A stretch of DNA of 57,487 bases from Sphingobacterium sp. UBA4616 (GTDB lineage Bacteria; Bacteroidota; Bacteroidia; Sphingobacteriales; Sphingobacteriaceae): positions 1 to 57,487 of the forward strand of contig DGIS01000035.1 of assembly GCA_002386525.1 (NCBI GenBank). The letters are read 5' to 3'. The notes beneath the pieces are model-generated. The model was not told the origin of the DNA and searched no databases. It saw only the letters and a list, made by a program, of their open reading frames with translations. This document shows, piece by piece, positions 1 through 8,322 of the stretch; the stretch's first letter is position 1, and the number at the start of each line of letters is the position of its first letter. The translations under genes were made by a program, and so were the position numbers.

Positions 1-2
1 AC

Positions 3-59
3 CTTTTTCAGGAATGGACACAACACGATAATAAAACAAAATCTTACGGCAAACGTTAG
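3..59 (+). CDS. possible 3' end of an upstream gene (partial)
   Basis: Reading from base 3 gives 18 codons ending in TAG at 57-59, with a basic C-terminus (…SYGKR). It would be the tail of a gene starting outside the window. The product cannot be recognised. Frame 1 is also open and ends in a TGA that overlaps the ATG at 108, so which frame is coding is uncertain. Confidence 0.25.
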   Translation, partial: LFQEWTQHDNKTKSYGKR

Positions 60-107
60 TTTTAAATTAGATATTAGATATTTGATTATACAAATTGTTA
101 AACATAC

Positions 108-659
108 ATGAGATCGCTAAAATTACTTTTTCTGCTCACCATTCTATCCGGCTTCCTTAAACAAGTCAACGCTCAAACCAATCCAGATTCCAGCGCTTAC
201 GAAGTACAGCGGAACCATGTCAATGAGCTACTCAATGCCCGGCAACAAAAATTTGGTGCTTATGACACCAGTCTTACCCAAAAAACGGGTCTTTTTGGTC
301 TATTTAAATCAAAAGGAGATATGCAAAAGAGTATCGACATCCTTAAAGATATTGTGATTACCGATAATAACATCTTTCTCGAAACACAAAAACTTCTTAA
401 AATCAAAGATTTTGAGAAAGATAAATTTCAGCAGCTGGCAACAGATTATGACAAACAGGTTTCTGCTTATATCGGTACCATAAGCAAGCTTCAGAAAGAA
501 AACGAAAAATTGCGTAGCCAAGTTGACAAAACATCGGGTAACGGAGGTCTAAGCAATATTCTCCTTTATATTGCTTTAGTTGTGATCGGGGTCTTAGGTT
601 ATCTACTCTACACGGTCAAAGCAAAACACGCCGCTGCAAAACAACAAAATATAGGATAA
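108..659 (+). CDS. hypothetical secreted, membrane-anchored coiled-coil protein
   Basis: This 183-residue protein is not recognised as a named family. It has an N-terminal signal peptide (about residues 1-22, ending VNAQ), a charged helical middle, a heptad-rich stretch around 100-137 that looks like a coiled coil, and one transmembrane segment near 149-168 followed by a short basic tail. The expected topology is a periplasmic helical domain held to the inner membrane by its C-terminus. It lies upstream of the ABC exporter with a 158-base gap, so it is probably a separate transcript. The ATG at 108 fits the signal peptide start. Function is unknown; a scaffold or sensor role would be a guess. 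Confidence 0.7.
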   Translation: MRSLKLLFLLTILSGFLKQVNAQTNPDSSAYEVQRNHVNELLNARQQKFGAYDTSLTQKTGLFGLFKSKGDMQKSIDILKDIVITDNNIFLETQKLLKIKDFEKDKFQQLATDYDKQVSAYIGTISKLQKENEKLRSQVDKTSGNGGLSNILLYIALVVIGVLGYLLYTVKAKHAAAKQQNIG

Positions 660-780
660 AATAGGCGAATACCAGTCTCAACATAATAGCCAACAAGTTA
701 AACAGCCCTTAAGGTATTAAAAAGTCACCTTGATGCTAAAAATTGACTATAGTATGATAGCAAATTGTTTTTAATCTCGT

Positions 781-788
781 TACATTTG
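781..788 (+). promoter_or_regulatory. promoter -7 element for the ABC exporter
   Basis: TACATTTG matches the Bacteroidota -7 consensus TAnnTTTG, 29 bases before the ATG at 818. No TTG lies at the usual 17-23 base distance (the nearest is 13 bases away), so the call is moderate. Confidence 0.45.
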
Positions 789-817
789 TCCTCGCAACAA
801 AATTTGAAGTAGCGGAT

Positions 818-2653
818 ATGGCAAGAGGATTCAACAGCGGTAATAAACAAGAAGAGGATCTACCAAAACCAAAATTGAATAAGGAGCTCCTGTTGAGGGC
901 TGCAAAACTAATGACCTATTTAAAACCTTATCGGTTTAAATTTGGAATAGGGATGTTTTTCTTGGTATTATCCAGTTTAGCCATGTTAGCGTTCCCGGCG
1001 CTGCTTGGGGCTATGATCGATGCTGCTCAAGGTAAGCAAAAATATCTCTGGCTTCCCCCAGAAGTATATTACATCGGTGGCATTGCATTTATTATATTAT
1101 CTTTTCTGTCAGTCGTTTCTTTTTTTCGCATCCGTATTTTTGTTGAAATTGCAGAACGTACATTGGCTGCCCTTCGCAAGGATACTTATCTAAAACTGAT
1201 TTCATTACCGATCGAATTTTTTGCCAACCGTCGTGTTGGGGAACTAAACAGCCGTCTGTCTGCAGATCTTTCGCAGATCCAGGATACCCTGACCACCACA
1301 CTAGCTGAAATTCTAAGGCAGTTGATCAGTCTTTGTTTTGGTGTTTTTCTATTGGTTTGGGTATCTCCCAAACTTGCTCTTATGAACCTTTGTATTTTAC
1401 CGATCATCGTGGTGGCGGCCATCATCTTTGGAAAGTTTATTCGCGAACTATCGAGACAGGCCCAAGACAAAATGGCTGAATCAAATAGTATCGTTCAGGA
1501 GACTTTATTAGGGATCAGCAATGTGAAGGCTTTTGTCAATGAATACTTCGAGTTTAACCGTTACAGCAGACAGATGGATTCTGTCGTCAAACTTGCGGTT
1601 AAAGGTGCAACCTTTCGTGGTGCATTTGCTTCCTTTATTATCTTCTGTATTTTTGGTGCAGTAATCGCCGTTATATGGTATGGAGCAGCACTAGTTGCTA
1701 TCCACGAAATGACTGTCGGCGATCTGACAACCTACATTTTATATTCGATGTTTGTTGCAGGATCCATGGGCAGTTTTCCTGAACTCTATGCCAATATCCA
1801 ACGCTCCTTAGGGGCAAGTGAACGCATTTTGGAAATTCTGGATGAGCCTCAAGAAAACCTCAATGTGAAACCGACTTGTAAAGAAGTTCACGAAGTAATG
1901 ACCGGCAAACTAAGCTTCAATCATGTTTCCTTTGCCTACCCAAGTCGTCCCGATATTGAAATTCTAAAAGACATCAATTTTACGGCCAATGCAGGGGATA
2001 AAATTGCCATAGTCGGCCCCAGTGGAACAGGAAAATCAACAATCGCTTCATTGATCTTACGATTCTACACGGTTAATAGAGGTGAAGTCTGCTACGACGA
2101 CAGACCAGCATCCGATTTTGAATTATGCGATATCCGTAATCAAGTCGCTATTGTACCGCAGGATGTATTGCTGTTTGGAGGTACTATACGCGAAAATATT
2201 GCGTATGGCAAGCTCGATGCCTCAGAAGATGAAATTATAGCCGCTGCTAAACGTGCCAATGCACATCAATTTATCTTAAATTTCCCTGAAGGCTATAACA
2301 CGCTCGTTGGCGAACGTGGCGTAAAACTCTCTGGCGGGCAGCGCCAGCGTATTGCCATTGCCCGCGCACTGTTAAAAGATCCGGCCATTCTTATCTTAGA
2401 CGAGGCGACTTCATCATTAGATTCTGAGTCTGAGCGCCAGGTACAAGAGGCATTGGAAGAATTAATGCGCGGACGTACTTCGATTATCATTGCTCATAGA
2501 TTATCTACCATTATCGATGCTGATAAAATTATCGTTATCGAGAACGGCATCGTATCGGAAAGCGGGACTCACTTTGAGCTGCTCCAAAAAGAAAGCGGCC
2601 TCTATCAACACCTCTACAACCTCCAATCGAAACAGCAAAAGATTGATATGTAA
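818..2653 (+). CDS. ABC transporter, fused permease/ATPase (MsbA/lipid exporter type)
   Basis: This is a 611-residue half transporter with an N-terminal ABC exporter membrane domain (about residues 40-325, six predicted helices) and a C-terminal nucleotide-binding domain (about 360-600). The ATPase has the Walker A motif GPSGTGKST, signature LSGGQRQR, Walker B ILILDEATS and the switch histidine in IIAHRLST. The length and layout match homodimeric exporters such as MsbA and multidrug exporters; MsbA would flip lipid A-core across the inner membrane. Nearby envelope genes (lptC, lpxH) fit a lipid role, but substrate cannot be told from sequence. It stands alone between clear intergenic gaps. 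Confidence 0.9.
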   Translation: MARGFNSGNKQEEDLPKPKLNKELLLRAAKLMTYLKPYRFKFGIGMFFLVLSSLAMLAFPALLGAMIDAAQGKQKYLWLPPEVYYIGGIAFIILSFLSVVSFFRIRIFVEIAERTLAALRKDTYLKLISLPIEFFANRRVGELNSRLSADLSQIQDTLTTTLAEILRQLISLCFGVFLLVWVSPKLALMNLCILPIIVVAAIIFGKFIRELSRQAQDKMAESNSIVQETLLGISNVKAFVNEYFEFNRYSRQMDSVVKLAVKGATFRGAFASFIIFCIFGAVIAVIWYGAALVAIHEMTVGDLTTYILYSMFVAGSMGSFPELYANIQRSLGASERILEILDEPQENLNVKPTCKEVHEVMTGKLSFNHVSFAYPSRPDIEILKDINFTANAGDKIAIVGPSGTGKSTIASLILRFYTVNRGEVCYDDRPASDFELCDIRNQVAIVPQDVLLFGGTIRENIAYGKLDASEDEIIAAAKRANAHQFILNFPEGYNTLVGERGVKLSGGQRQRIAIARALLKDPAILILDEATSSLDSESERQVQEALEELMRGRTSIIIAHRLSTIIDADKIIVIENGIVSESGTHFELLQKESGLYQHLYNLQSKQQKIDM

Positions 2654-2756
2654 AATTTTGTTAATTATTGATTCTTTTTAAACAAAATCACCTTGTGATT
2701 GTTCATTTGGTATTATACTTGATTATCATTTGAATATATAACAAAATAGAAGAATT

Positions 2757-3155
2757 ATGAAAAATAGCAAAAATGGATTAGTGGCATTTGCTTTGGTAGG
2801 ATTAGCTGCGGGAGCTGCTGCATGGTATCTTTTAGGAACTGACGATGGAAAAAAACAATTAGATCGTGCAAATGATGGCATCAAGAGCTTAACTAAATCA
2901 TTGAAAGATCTTTCTAAGAAAGAAGCTAAAAAAGCGCAAAAACTAGCCAATAAAGCTTCGTCTGAATTAGATAATTTAAAATCGAAAGCTCAGGCTGCCT
3001 TTAGCAAAGCTACAGAAGATGCAGATGCACTGAAAAACAAGGCGAAAGAAGCGGGCAGAGAAGCTTTGGAACACGCCAACAGCGCAGCTCAAAACTTGGC
3101 AGGCAAAATCGATGATACAACTGACGCTGCCAAGTCCAAAATTTCTAACGTATAA
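2757..3155 (+). CDS. YtxH domain-containing protein
   Basis: This 132-residue protein begins with a short charged stretch and one glycine/alanine-rich transmembrane helix (about residues 8-26, ending in LLGTDDGKK, the usual YtxH junction). The rest is a long, very Lys/Ala/Asp-rich amphipathic helix resembling LEA or apolipoprotein-like repeats. YtxH proteins are small membrane-anchored proteins often linked to general stress in Bacillus; a molecular function is not established. It is flanked by 103- and 78-base gaps and seems monocistronic. Confidence 0.8.
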   Translation: MKNSKNGLVAFALVGLAAGAAAWYLLGTDDGKKQLDRANDGIKSLTKSLKDLSKKEAKKAQKLANKASSELDNLKSKAQAAFSKATEDADALKNKAKEAGREALEHANSAAQNLAGKIDDTTDAAKSKISNV

Positions 3156-3189
3156 GTAAAAATAACGTCTTTTTTAGGAATTGATGTTG

Positions 3190-3219
3190 TTGGTCACTCT
3201 CGCGGTTAAAATACATTTG
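3190..3219 (+). promoter_or_regulatory. promoter of the ccm genes
   Basis: TTG (3190-3192), 19 bases, then TACATTTG (3212-3219) is a full Bacteroidota-type promoter. The predicted start of transcription (about 3225) is less than 10 bases before the ATG at 3234, so the mRNA leader would be very short. A second -7-like box, TATCTTTG, follows directly at 3220-3227. Confidence 0.6.
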
Positions 3220-3233
3220 TATCTTTGCTGCAT

Positions 3234-3893
3234 ATGACGTTGATGCAACAAGTAAAAACTTTAATTCTTAAAGACATCATTCTGGAATGGCGTTCAAAAT
3301 ATGCTATTAACGGAATTCTACTATATGTCGTATCAACTGTTTTCGTTTGCTATCAAGCATTTAAATCAGTTGATACGACTACTTGGAACGCATTATTTTG
3401 GATCATTATGCTCTTCGCTTCGATCAATGCAATCAACAAAAGCTTCGTCCAAGAAAACCCCAATCGGCAACTCTACTATTATTCACTGGTTGATCCTCGA
3501 GCGATCATTTTAGCAAAAATCATCTACAATACCATCGTGATGACGCTATTAGCCACCATCGCCTATTTTGTATATTCAACCATATTTAAAAATCCCATCG
3601 GTGACCCGATACTCTACTTTTTATCGGTCCTGCTCGGCAGCATTAGCTTTTCAACTGTATTTACCATGATTTCTGGAATTAGCGCTAAAGCAGGAAATAA
3701 CAGTACGCTAATGGCCATACTTAGTTTCCCGGCAATTATCCCGCTATTAATCGTATTAATAAAGCTATCACGCAATGCAATAGAAGGTTTGGACAGAGCT
3801 TCAAGCAGTAAAGAAATAATCGTATTACTTGCAATTAATGTAATCACGATCACTATTTCTTTGTTGTTATTTCCGTACCTTTGGCGAGATTAA
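3234..3893 (+). CDS. ccmB: haem exporter membrane subunit CcmB
   Basis: This protein of about 219 residues has six predicted membrane helices and the length of CcmB (about 220). CcmB is a membrane partner of the CcmA ATPase in the system I cytochrome c maturation complex, which releases haem-loaded CcmE. I chose the ATG at 3234; an upstream in-frame TTG and an ATG at 3243 are alternatives. ccmC follows after 37 bases. The ATPase gene ccmA is not in this window. The family call rests on length, helix pattern and the ccmC/ccmD context. Confidence 0.8.
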   Translation: MTLMQQVKTLILKDIILEWRSKYAINGILLYVVSTVFVCYQAFKSVDTTTWNALFWIIMLFASINAINKSFVQENPNRQLYYYSLVDPRAIILAKIIYNTIVMTLLATIAYFVYSTIFKNPIGDPILYFLSVLLGSISFSTVFTMISGISAKAGNNSTLMAILSFPAIIPLLIVLIKLSRNAIEGLDRASSSKEIIVLLAINVITITISLLLFPYLWRD

Positions 3894-3930
3894 ATATGAG
3901 CATTGACGACAAACTAAATTCAATATAACC

Positions 3931-4596
3931 ATGAGAAAAAAATGGTGGAAAGTATTAGCAGTATTGATTATCTGTGGTGTTATTATCAATGGTCTTTTAG
4001 GCCCTGTTCCCCGTCTATTTATCCTACACGAAAGCATCCGTAATGTCTATTTTCATGTTCCGATGTGGTTTGCTATGATTTCGATGTATTTCGTTTCTGT
4101 AGTATACAGCATTAAATACCTTAATACTGGAAAACAAGCATATGATTTGATGGCTATAGAGGCTGTAAACACGGGTATTACCTTCTGCTTCTTGGGACTT
4201 GCGACGGGTATGCTATGGGCAAATATCACCTGGGGTGAACCGTGGCCAAACGACCCGAAACTAAATGGCTCTGCGATCGCAACATTGATGTATCTCGCTT
4301 ACCTTGTTCTCCGAAATGCCTTGGAAGAAGAACAAAAAAGAGCGAAGATTTCTGCAGTATATAATATTTTTGCCTTTCCGATTATCATTGTACTCATCTA
4401 TATCTTACCTAAACTGACAGATTCCCTACATCCAGGTAGTGGGGGGAATGGAACATTTGCTGATCTTCAGATGAGTAACGAATTACGCCCGACGTTCTAC
4501 AGTTCTGTTATTGGATGGATTTTGATAGCGACCTGGATCTGTACAATGCGCTATAGGATGCGTTTATTAGAGAGAAAGCAAGAATTAGGCGCATAA
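3931..4596 (+). CDS. ccmC: haem handling protein CcmC (CcsA/CcmC family)
   Basis: This 221-residue protein has six predicted membrane helices and the tryptophan-rich motif WGEPWPNDPK near residues 106-115, the WWD-type haem-binding signature of CcmC. The conserved histidines of the family, one in FHVPMW near residue 43 and one in LHPGSGG near residue 171, are present. CcmC loads haem onto the chaperone CcmE in the periplasm during cytochrome c maturation. It is the second gene of the ccmB-ccmC-ccmD group. No ccmE lies next to it here, although many genomes place it nearby. Confidence 0.9.
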   Translation: MRKKWWKVLAVLIICGVIINGLLGPVPRLFILHESIRNVYFHVPMWFAMISMYFVSVVYSIKYLNTGKQAYDLMAIEAVNTGITFCFLGLATGMLWANITWGEPWPNDPKLNGSAIATLMYLAYLVLRNALEEEQKRAKISAVYNIFAFPIIIVLIYILPKLTDSLHPGSGGNGTFADLQMSNELRPTFYSSVIGWILIATWICTMRYRMRLLERKQELGA

Positions 4597-4626
4597 GTAT
4601 CGAAAATTTGTATTCATCAAACACCT

Positions 4627-4658
4627 GTCATGTTGCGCATAAAAATGGACAACATGAC
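4627..4658. repeat. 9-bp inverted repeat between ccmC and ccmD
   Basis: GTCATGTTG (4627-4635) and CAACATGAC (4650-4658) form a perfect inverted repeat with a 14-base loop, 25 bases before the ccmD start. There is no T-run after it, so it is not a classic terminator. It could be an mRNA stem or an operator. Confidence 0.5.
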
Positions 4659-4682
4659 GAATAATAATATATAGAAATAGAA

Positions 4683-4892
4683 ATGAAAAAAATAGTATTG
4701 TCAATCGTCTTACTCATATTATCTACCCTGAGTACATTTGCGCAAGAAGATGTCGATATGGCGACCGGATTGCGTAGCGAAGGAAAGATCTACGTCGTAG
4801 TATTGGTCATGTTGGTCATTTTTCTTGGCTTAGCTTTCTTCCTTTTTCTGCTTGACCGCCGCATTAGCAAATTGGAAAAAAAGAATAAATAG
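4683..4892 (+). CDS. CcmD-like small membrane protein
   Basis: This 69-residue protein has a cleavable-looking N-terminal hydrophobic segment (about residues 3-20, ending TFAQE) and one transmembrane helix (about 35-57) followed by a basic, Lys-rich end (SKLEKKNK). A single helix with a short charged cytoplasmic tail directly after ccmC is the hallmark of CcmD, which helps free holo-CcmE from CcmABC. Sequence conservation of CcmD is weak, so the call is largely by position. Bacteroidota CcmD-like proteins often carry such a signal sequence. Confidence 0.7.
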   Translation: MKKIVLSIVLLILSTLSTFAQEDVDMATGLRSEGKIYVVVLVMLVIFLGLAFFLFLLDRRISKLEKKNK

Positions 4893-4910
4893 CACATATT
4901 TATCCATACC

Positions 4911-5894
4911 ATGATTATCAGTCAGTTTAGGAATTATTCACCCATTAATATTTTATTTCTATCGCTCGTAGGCTTTGTGCTATGTTTAGGGATATTTTTG
5001 CATCTTCCGGATAAACTTGACTCTGTAATTTTTGAACCTGCATTGGGCAATCTATTGGGAGAAAACAACTTAATCAACCTTTCTCCTGCCACCAATGTTT
5101 TTATTACGCTGATCTTGACGATCTTCCAGGCGACAATACTCAATCGCATCACAAGCCATTTTAACTTACTAGGGAAACCTAGCTTTTTGGTCGCTTTGAT
5201 GTACATGACACTGGCCAGCTTGTTTTTACCATTTTTGGTGCTGTCTCCAACGCTGATCTGTAATTTTATCTCGATATGGATGTTAAGCAAGTTGCTCTCC
5301 CTCTATCGGCAGACGGATGTTAAAGCGGAAATGTTCGATCTTGGTATGATCGTAGGCATCGGAAGCTTGGTCTACTTTCCATTCTTGAGTATGTTTGGCT
5401 TATTGTGGATAGGTTTACTCATTTTTAGGCCGTTCAACTGGCGCGAATGGATTACCCCACTCCTTGGCTTGGCCACGGTGTATTTTATCTTGGCGGTAAT
5501 CTATCTTTGGATGGGCAAAATGGAGCAGTTTTATACGATTTGGCTGCCGTTTACGTACAAATTTCCTACGGCTATCCGTATTCAATTAGTTGACTATCTG
5601 GTACTCGTGCCGGTCATCTTTACTTTAATACTCTTCTTAATGGTCTTAAAAGACAACTTTTTTAAAAGTGTCGTGCATATTCGCAAGTCATTTCAATTGT
5701 TGTTCTTTATGTTATGCCTGGCGGTAGTCTCGTTCTACTGGAATAAAAAACTAACAGAGGCCCATTTTTTACTTTGCGCACCTTCTATCGCCATCTATAT
5801 GGCGTACTATTTCACTTATGCCAAAAAGAAATGGTTTTTTGAGGTCGTATACGCCATTATAACCCTCACTATAATCTACTTTCAGTTTTTCTAA
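4911..5894 (+). CDS. DUF6427 family multi-pass membrane protein
   Basis: This 327-residue protein has about eight to ten predicted membrane helices. The segment GLLIFRPFNWREWITP near residues 169-184 resembles a conserved block I associate with the Bacteroidota family DUF6427, of unknown function. It begins 18 bases after ccmD, so it may share the transcript with the ccm genes. No catalytic motif is visible. The family call is from memory and is moderate. Confidence 0.65.
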   Translation: MIISQFRNYSPINILFLSLVGFVLCLGIFLHLPDKLDSVIFEPALGNLLGENNLINLSPATNVFITLILTIFQATILNRITSHFNLLGKPSFLVALMYMTLASLFLPFLVLSPTLICNFISIWMLSKLLSLYRQTDVKAEMFDLGMIVGIGSLVYFPFLSMFGLLWIGLLIFRPFNWREWITPLLGLATVYFILAVIYLWMGKMEQFYTIWLPFTYKFPTAIRIQLVDYLVLVPVIFTLILFLMVLKDNFFKSVVHIRKSFQLLFFMLCLAVVSFYWNKKLTEAHFLLCAPSIAIYMAYYFTYAKKKWFFEVVYAIITLTIIYFQFF

Positions 5895-5960
5895 GCTGCT
5901 GTACAATAAGCGTTTAACCTTTTTTAACAAAATCGGCTTAACAAGCTCGCAAAAATTGAA

Positions 5961-5968
5961 TAGTTTTG
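5961..5968 (+). promoter_or_regulatory. promoter -7 element for the outer-membrane protein/lptC unit
   Basis: TAGTTTTG matches TAnnTTTG. A weak TTA sits 20 bases upstream in place of TTG. The leader to the ATG at 6070 would be about 95 bases long. Confidence 0.45.
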
Positions 5969-6069
5969 TATGCGATTAAAAGCAAAAAACATTTAATATC
6001 AGAGTCAAATAACTCGAAAATTTCACTAAAACTAAATAAACATTAGTTTCTCAATTTTATAGATTGACC

Positions 6070-7395
6070 ATGCAGAAACGCTTTACAAGCTCTCTAAAAA
6101 ATAAATCACTCCAACTGTTGTTAGCAGGGGGAATTTTAGCTAGTTCTACTACCGCATTTGCCCAAAAAACGACATCCGCATCACCCTACTCTCAATTTGG
6201 ACTTGGTCAGATGCGAGAGGATTTATTGCCACAATATAGAGGTATGGGGGGCGTGAATACCGCTATCCGAAGAATCAATGGCGTATACAACACCAACCCG
6301 AGCAATCCTGCATCTTACTCTGCCACACAGTTTACCACCTTTGATGCTGGTTTATATGGCAATTACACGCAATTAAATTCGACAACCCGATCAGATAACA
6401 CGGCTGACTTTGCCTTTAGCCACATCACCATGACTTTCCCCATGAAACGATTTGGAGGAATCAGTTTGGGTATTCTTCCCTACTCTGATATTGGTTATCG
6501 GACATCTTCAACAGGAACTTCAAATACTGATCCCTACACGAAAGTTTTCACCGGCGAAGGTGGTTTAACAAAAGCCTATGCTGGTTGGGGGGTACGCATC
6601 GTGAAAGGCCTGAGTATCGGTGCCAACATGTCCTATCTATTTGGAACCTTAAATGATTATAGCCGTGTAGAATTTCTCCCTTCATCGGGGGCATTGAATA
6701 CCCAGCAACAGAATAAACGCGAAATACAAGGTATTATCTTTGATTATGGCTTACAATACGAGCAACCGTTAAATAAGGAATACTCACTGACCTTTGGTTA
6801 CTCTGGTTCATTAAATAATGATATTAAAGAGAGAACAACAATATTTAATACGAGAACTACACCTTCTTCTGATCCGGACAACCAAAATATCCCGTTGGAT
6901 AGCACCTTTATTTCTGACCGCAGTAGCAGACATTTGACCCTTCCACTGAAGCATAATGTTGGTATCACGCTTGCGCGTAGTAACCGCTGGTTGGTTGGTG
7001 CTGATTTTAAATACGCAGATTGGTCGAGATTTCAGACTAGAAAAGGAGAAAATGAGCTCCGCAAGAATTACGGCGTAGCGATTGGGGGTCAAATTACGCC
7101 CGATGTCACCTCGCTTAAGTATTTGAACCGAGTAGATTATCGACTTGGCTTTAGATATAACAAAACACAATATTTCTTAAGTAACCAAAATATCAACGAT
7201 ATGGCTGTTACTGTTGGTGTTGGTTTCCCATTTGCAAGAAATCAATTTTCGGGAGCTTTCTCTAAAATAAACTTTTCGGCAGAATTTGGACAAATGGGCA
7301 AAATCAGCAATAGCCTCTTACGTGAACGTTATATTAACTTTAATATAGGCTTTACCTTAAATGACCGCTGGTTTAGAAGAACTCAATTTGATTAA
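6070..7395 (+). CDS. outer-membrane beta-barrel protein
   Basis: This protein of about 441 residues has a signal peptide (residues 1 to about 28, ending TAFAQ) and a long series of alternating polar/aromatic stretches typical of an outer-membrane barrel. The SPYSQFGLGQM block near the mature N-terminus, followed by MGGVNTAI and NPASY, recalls the FadL-like barrels found next to lptC in Bacteroidota. The ATG at 6070 is preferred over the TTG two codons upstream. The lptC reading frame begins within or just after its end, so the two are likely co-transcribed. Its cargo is unknown. Confidence 0.75.
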   Translation: MQKRFTSSLKNKSLQLLLAGGILASSTTAFAQKTTSASPYSQFGLGQMREDLLPQYRGMGGVNTAIRRINGVYNTNPSNPASYSATQFTTFDAGLYGNYTQLNSTTRSDNTADFAFSHITMTFPMKRFGGISLGILPYSDIGYRTSSTGTSNTDPYTKVFTGEGGLTKAYAGWGVRIVKGLSIGANMSYLFGTLNDYSRVEFLPSSGALNTQQQNKREIQGIIFDYGLQYEQPLNKEYSLTFGYSGSLNNDIKERTTIFNTRTTPSSDPDNQNIPLDSTFISDRSSRHLTLPLKHNVGITLARSNRWLVGADFKYADWSRFQTRKGENELRKNYGVAIGGQITPDVTSLKYLNRVDYRLGFRYNKTQYFLSNQNINDMAVTVGVGFPFARNQFSGAFSKINFSAEFGQMGKISNSLLRERYINFNIGFTLNDRWFRRTQFD

Positions 7396-7399
7396 TCCG

Positions 7400-8029
7400 A
7401 TGGTACGCAAGACATTTGCTTCGACCATAATCCAAAATATATCGCCCCTAGTAATCGTATCTTTACTAGGGGCGCTCTCATTGACTTCGTGCGAACCTGA
7501 TTTAAAAGAGGTCGACCGGATTGCCAACATGAAAAAGGAAGAGGCGGTCGACATCTCACGTCATGTAGACATCATCTACAGCGATTCGACACGGGTAAAA
7601 GCCAATCTTACGGCGCCAGAAATGCGTATCAAACACGATAGTACCGAAGTATATGAATTTCCCAAAAGCATAAAAATCATCTTTTACGATGACAATTTAA
7701 AGGAAACTCAACGCATCACCTCCGACCACGCCATTCGTAGGGAAAAAGAAAAGACGACCACTTTTACAAAAAACGTTGTAGTAACTATGGCTGACGGATC
7801 GATTATCAAAACTGAAGAGATCATCTATGACGAAAGTCAAGTTGATAGCAACAGCAACAGGATCTTTTATAATCACGTGCCGATAACGGCTTTCTTTCGC
7901 GATAATCGGGGTAATTTACAGGGGTCATCATTTACATCAGACAAAGATTTCAAACATGTCAATATAGCCAATGCCACTGGTTACACCATTATTACCAACA
8001 ACAATCTGTTCCCTTCTTTAGGAAAATAG
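7400..8029 (+). CDS. lptC: LPS export protein LptC, lipoprotein form
   Basis: With the ATG at 7400 the product has 209 residues and a clean lipoprotein signal: basic start (MVRK), hydrophobic core, and lipobox LTSC with Cys31. An in-frame ATG at 7361 would overlap the preceding gene and give a poorer signal peptide. The body carries the LptC/OstA-like beta-jellyroll pattern (repeated short strands such as IIKTEEIIYDESQ near residue 133). LptC bridges the inner-membrane LptBFG extractor and the LptA bridge in LPS transport. Most proteobacterial LptC proteins have an uncleaved helix; a lipid anchor is usual in Bacteroidota. Confidence 0.8.
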   Translation: MVRKTFASTIIQNISPLVIVSLLGALSLTSCEPDLKEVDRIANMKKEEAVDISRHVDIIYSDSTRVKANLTAPEMRIKHDSTEVYEFPKSIKIIFYDDNLKETQRITSDHAIRREKEKTTTFTKNVVVTMADGSIIKTEEIIYDESQVDSNSNRIFYNHVPITAFFRDNRGNLQGSSFTSDKDFKHVNIANATGYTIITNNNLFPSLGK

Positions 8030-8322
8030 CTCATCGTGGGTCATAAACCAGATTCCGGTTTGGTTTAAAAGCAGCTTTGGATCTGATACAATGGCCCCAG
8101 ACTGTTTATTTATACGATTAAGTTATTCAAAACGAATCATTTGAACTAAAAGAGAACAGAAAACTTCAGTTTATACAATTATTTTTCAAATTTGTTTTGC
8201 TACATTCAGGAAAATATTCCATTTTTTTTTATAAAAATTGTATCTTGCACCGCATTTTGCTATGCTATGCATAAATTAACGAAATACAAGTATTTACACA
8301 ATATAAACACAATAAGCAGACT

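Noticed and set aside
818..2653. ABC ATPase upstream of ccmB taken as CcmA
   Set aside because: It has a fused six-helix exporter domain and 611 residues; CcmA is a soluble ATPase of about 200 residues.
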